This document shows, one piece after another, positions 63,743-64,000 of a DNA stretch of 64,000 bases (position 1 is its first letter; each line of letters begins with the position of its first letter). Origin of the DNA: Tepidisphaeraceae bacterium (GTDB lineage Bacteria > Planctomycetota > Phycisphaerae > Tepidisphaerales > Tepidisphaeraceae). The notes under the pieces were generated by a model. It saw only the letters and a program-made list of their open reading frames with translations, ran no database searches and had not been told where the DNA came from. The stretch spans positions 120,579 through 184,578 of the forward strand of contig DASYHQ010000005.1 of the NCBI GenBank assembly GCA_035998445.1, given 5' to 3'. The position numbers and the translations under genes are program-made.

Positions 63743-64000
63743 TTACTCGGATTCGACGTGCGTCACCTTTGTTTTACCCATCGCCTGATTCTGACTGGAC
63801 GCCGACAGCTTCTGCTCCGCCGCCAGGTGAGTCAGGAACACCCCGATCTCCCCGCCGCGCAGCTCGCGCGGGTGCCGCCAGTCGTCGCCCCGCTTGTGGA
63901 ACCGCAGGAACCGATCGACCCACATCCAGTACACGTCGACCGTGTTTCCCGCCAACCGCTCCCTCGCCGCGACGCGAACGAACTGTTGATGCAGCTTCAT
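63743..64000 (-). pseudogene. Truncated integron-type tyrosine recombinase (N-terminal domain only)
   Basis: 85 residues, MKLHQQFVRVAARERLAGNT and DVYWMWVDRFLRFHKRGDDW, followed by the FLTHLAAEQKLSASSQNQA block of IntI-like integrases (SAM-like N-terminal domain). The sequence then changes to GKTKVTHVESE and stops, so the catalytic domain with the R-H-R-Y residues is missing. The 5' end may continue past the window. Loss of the catalytic part suggests a decayed integron or island integrase next to array C. Confidence 0.75.

Overview
High-GC bacterial chromosome, best explained as a planctomycete, probably class Phycisphaerae. The evidence is a prepilin-like protein ending in a C-terminal DGH segment, DUF6717 and DUF3891 proteins, several families of intergenic palindromes, and a coproporphyrin-dependent heme operon with a HemQ. 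No 16S gene is present, so the assignment is inferred from gene content. Housekeeping promoters share a recognisable form, TTGAnn-17 bp-TACAAT, seen at gyrA, gyrB and nadA. At about ten genes a -10 hexamer lies only 6-10 bp before the start codon, which suggests many leaderless mRNAs; other genes carry good Shine-Dalgarno (SD) sequences.

Layout. 1-9.4 kb: the start of a polysaccharide-export lipoprotein, a VOC protein, rpsL - small membrane protein - rpsG, a degenerate Amt-like protein, DUF3891, GNAT, miaB and a phosphodiesterase. 9.4-13.7 kb: comM and a GyrA-type subunit. 13.7-23.4 kb is accessory: two hicAB modules, a DUF6932/antitoxin-like pair, a broken GNAT/FN3 junction with a 30-bp tandem repeat, a phased 20-bp array, a possible conflict operon (118-aa protein, proteasome-beta-like Ntn hydrolase, DUF3644 protein with an RNxxxH motif) and a glycosyltransferase bracketed by a duplicated 3' end of rsmE. 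23.4-30.5 kb: gyrB, a PhyH oxygenase, a 20-unit 21-bp palindromic array, a MITE, ilvC. 30.7-38.3 kb: urtABCDE, divergent from fmdA-fmdB (urea/amide nitrogen uptake). 38.5-45.7 kb: heme operon hemQ-hemH-hemA-hemC-hemE-hemY, with HemQ fused to a Rieske domain. 46.9-49.6 kb: phnD and a fused phnC-phnE phosphonate-type importer. 50-51.4 kb: an MFS transporter bracketed by repeats. 52-57.5 kb: imuA-imuB-dnaE2 mutasome, then tRNA-Pro. 58-61.5 kb: PpiC-type lipoprotein, metF, nadA. 61.8-64 kb: Ig-like and FN3 proteins, a second MITE of the same length, a third phased array and a truncated integron-type integrase.

The most unusual signal is the set of three intergenic arrays (16.4, 26.4 and 63.5 kb). 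Each is an exactly phased 20- or 21-bp repeat with a short conserved core, palindromic in two of them. Each follows an (A/G)CGTCC(G)AATAA sequence and lies near a TA-flanked MITE.
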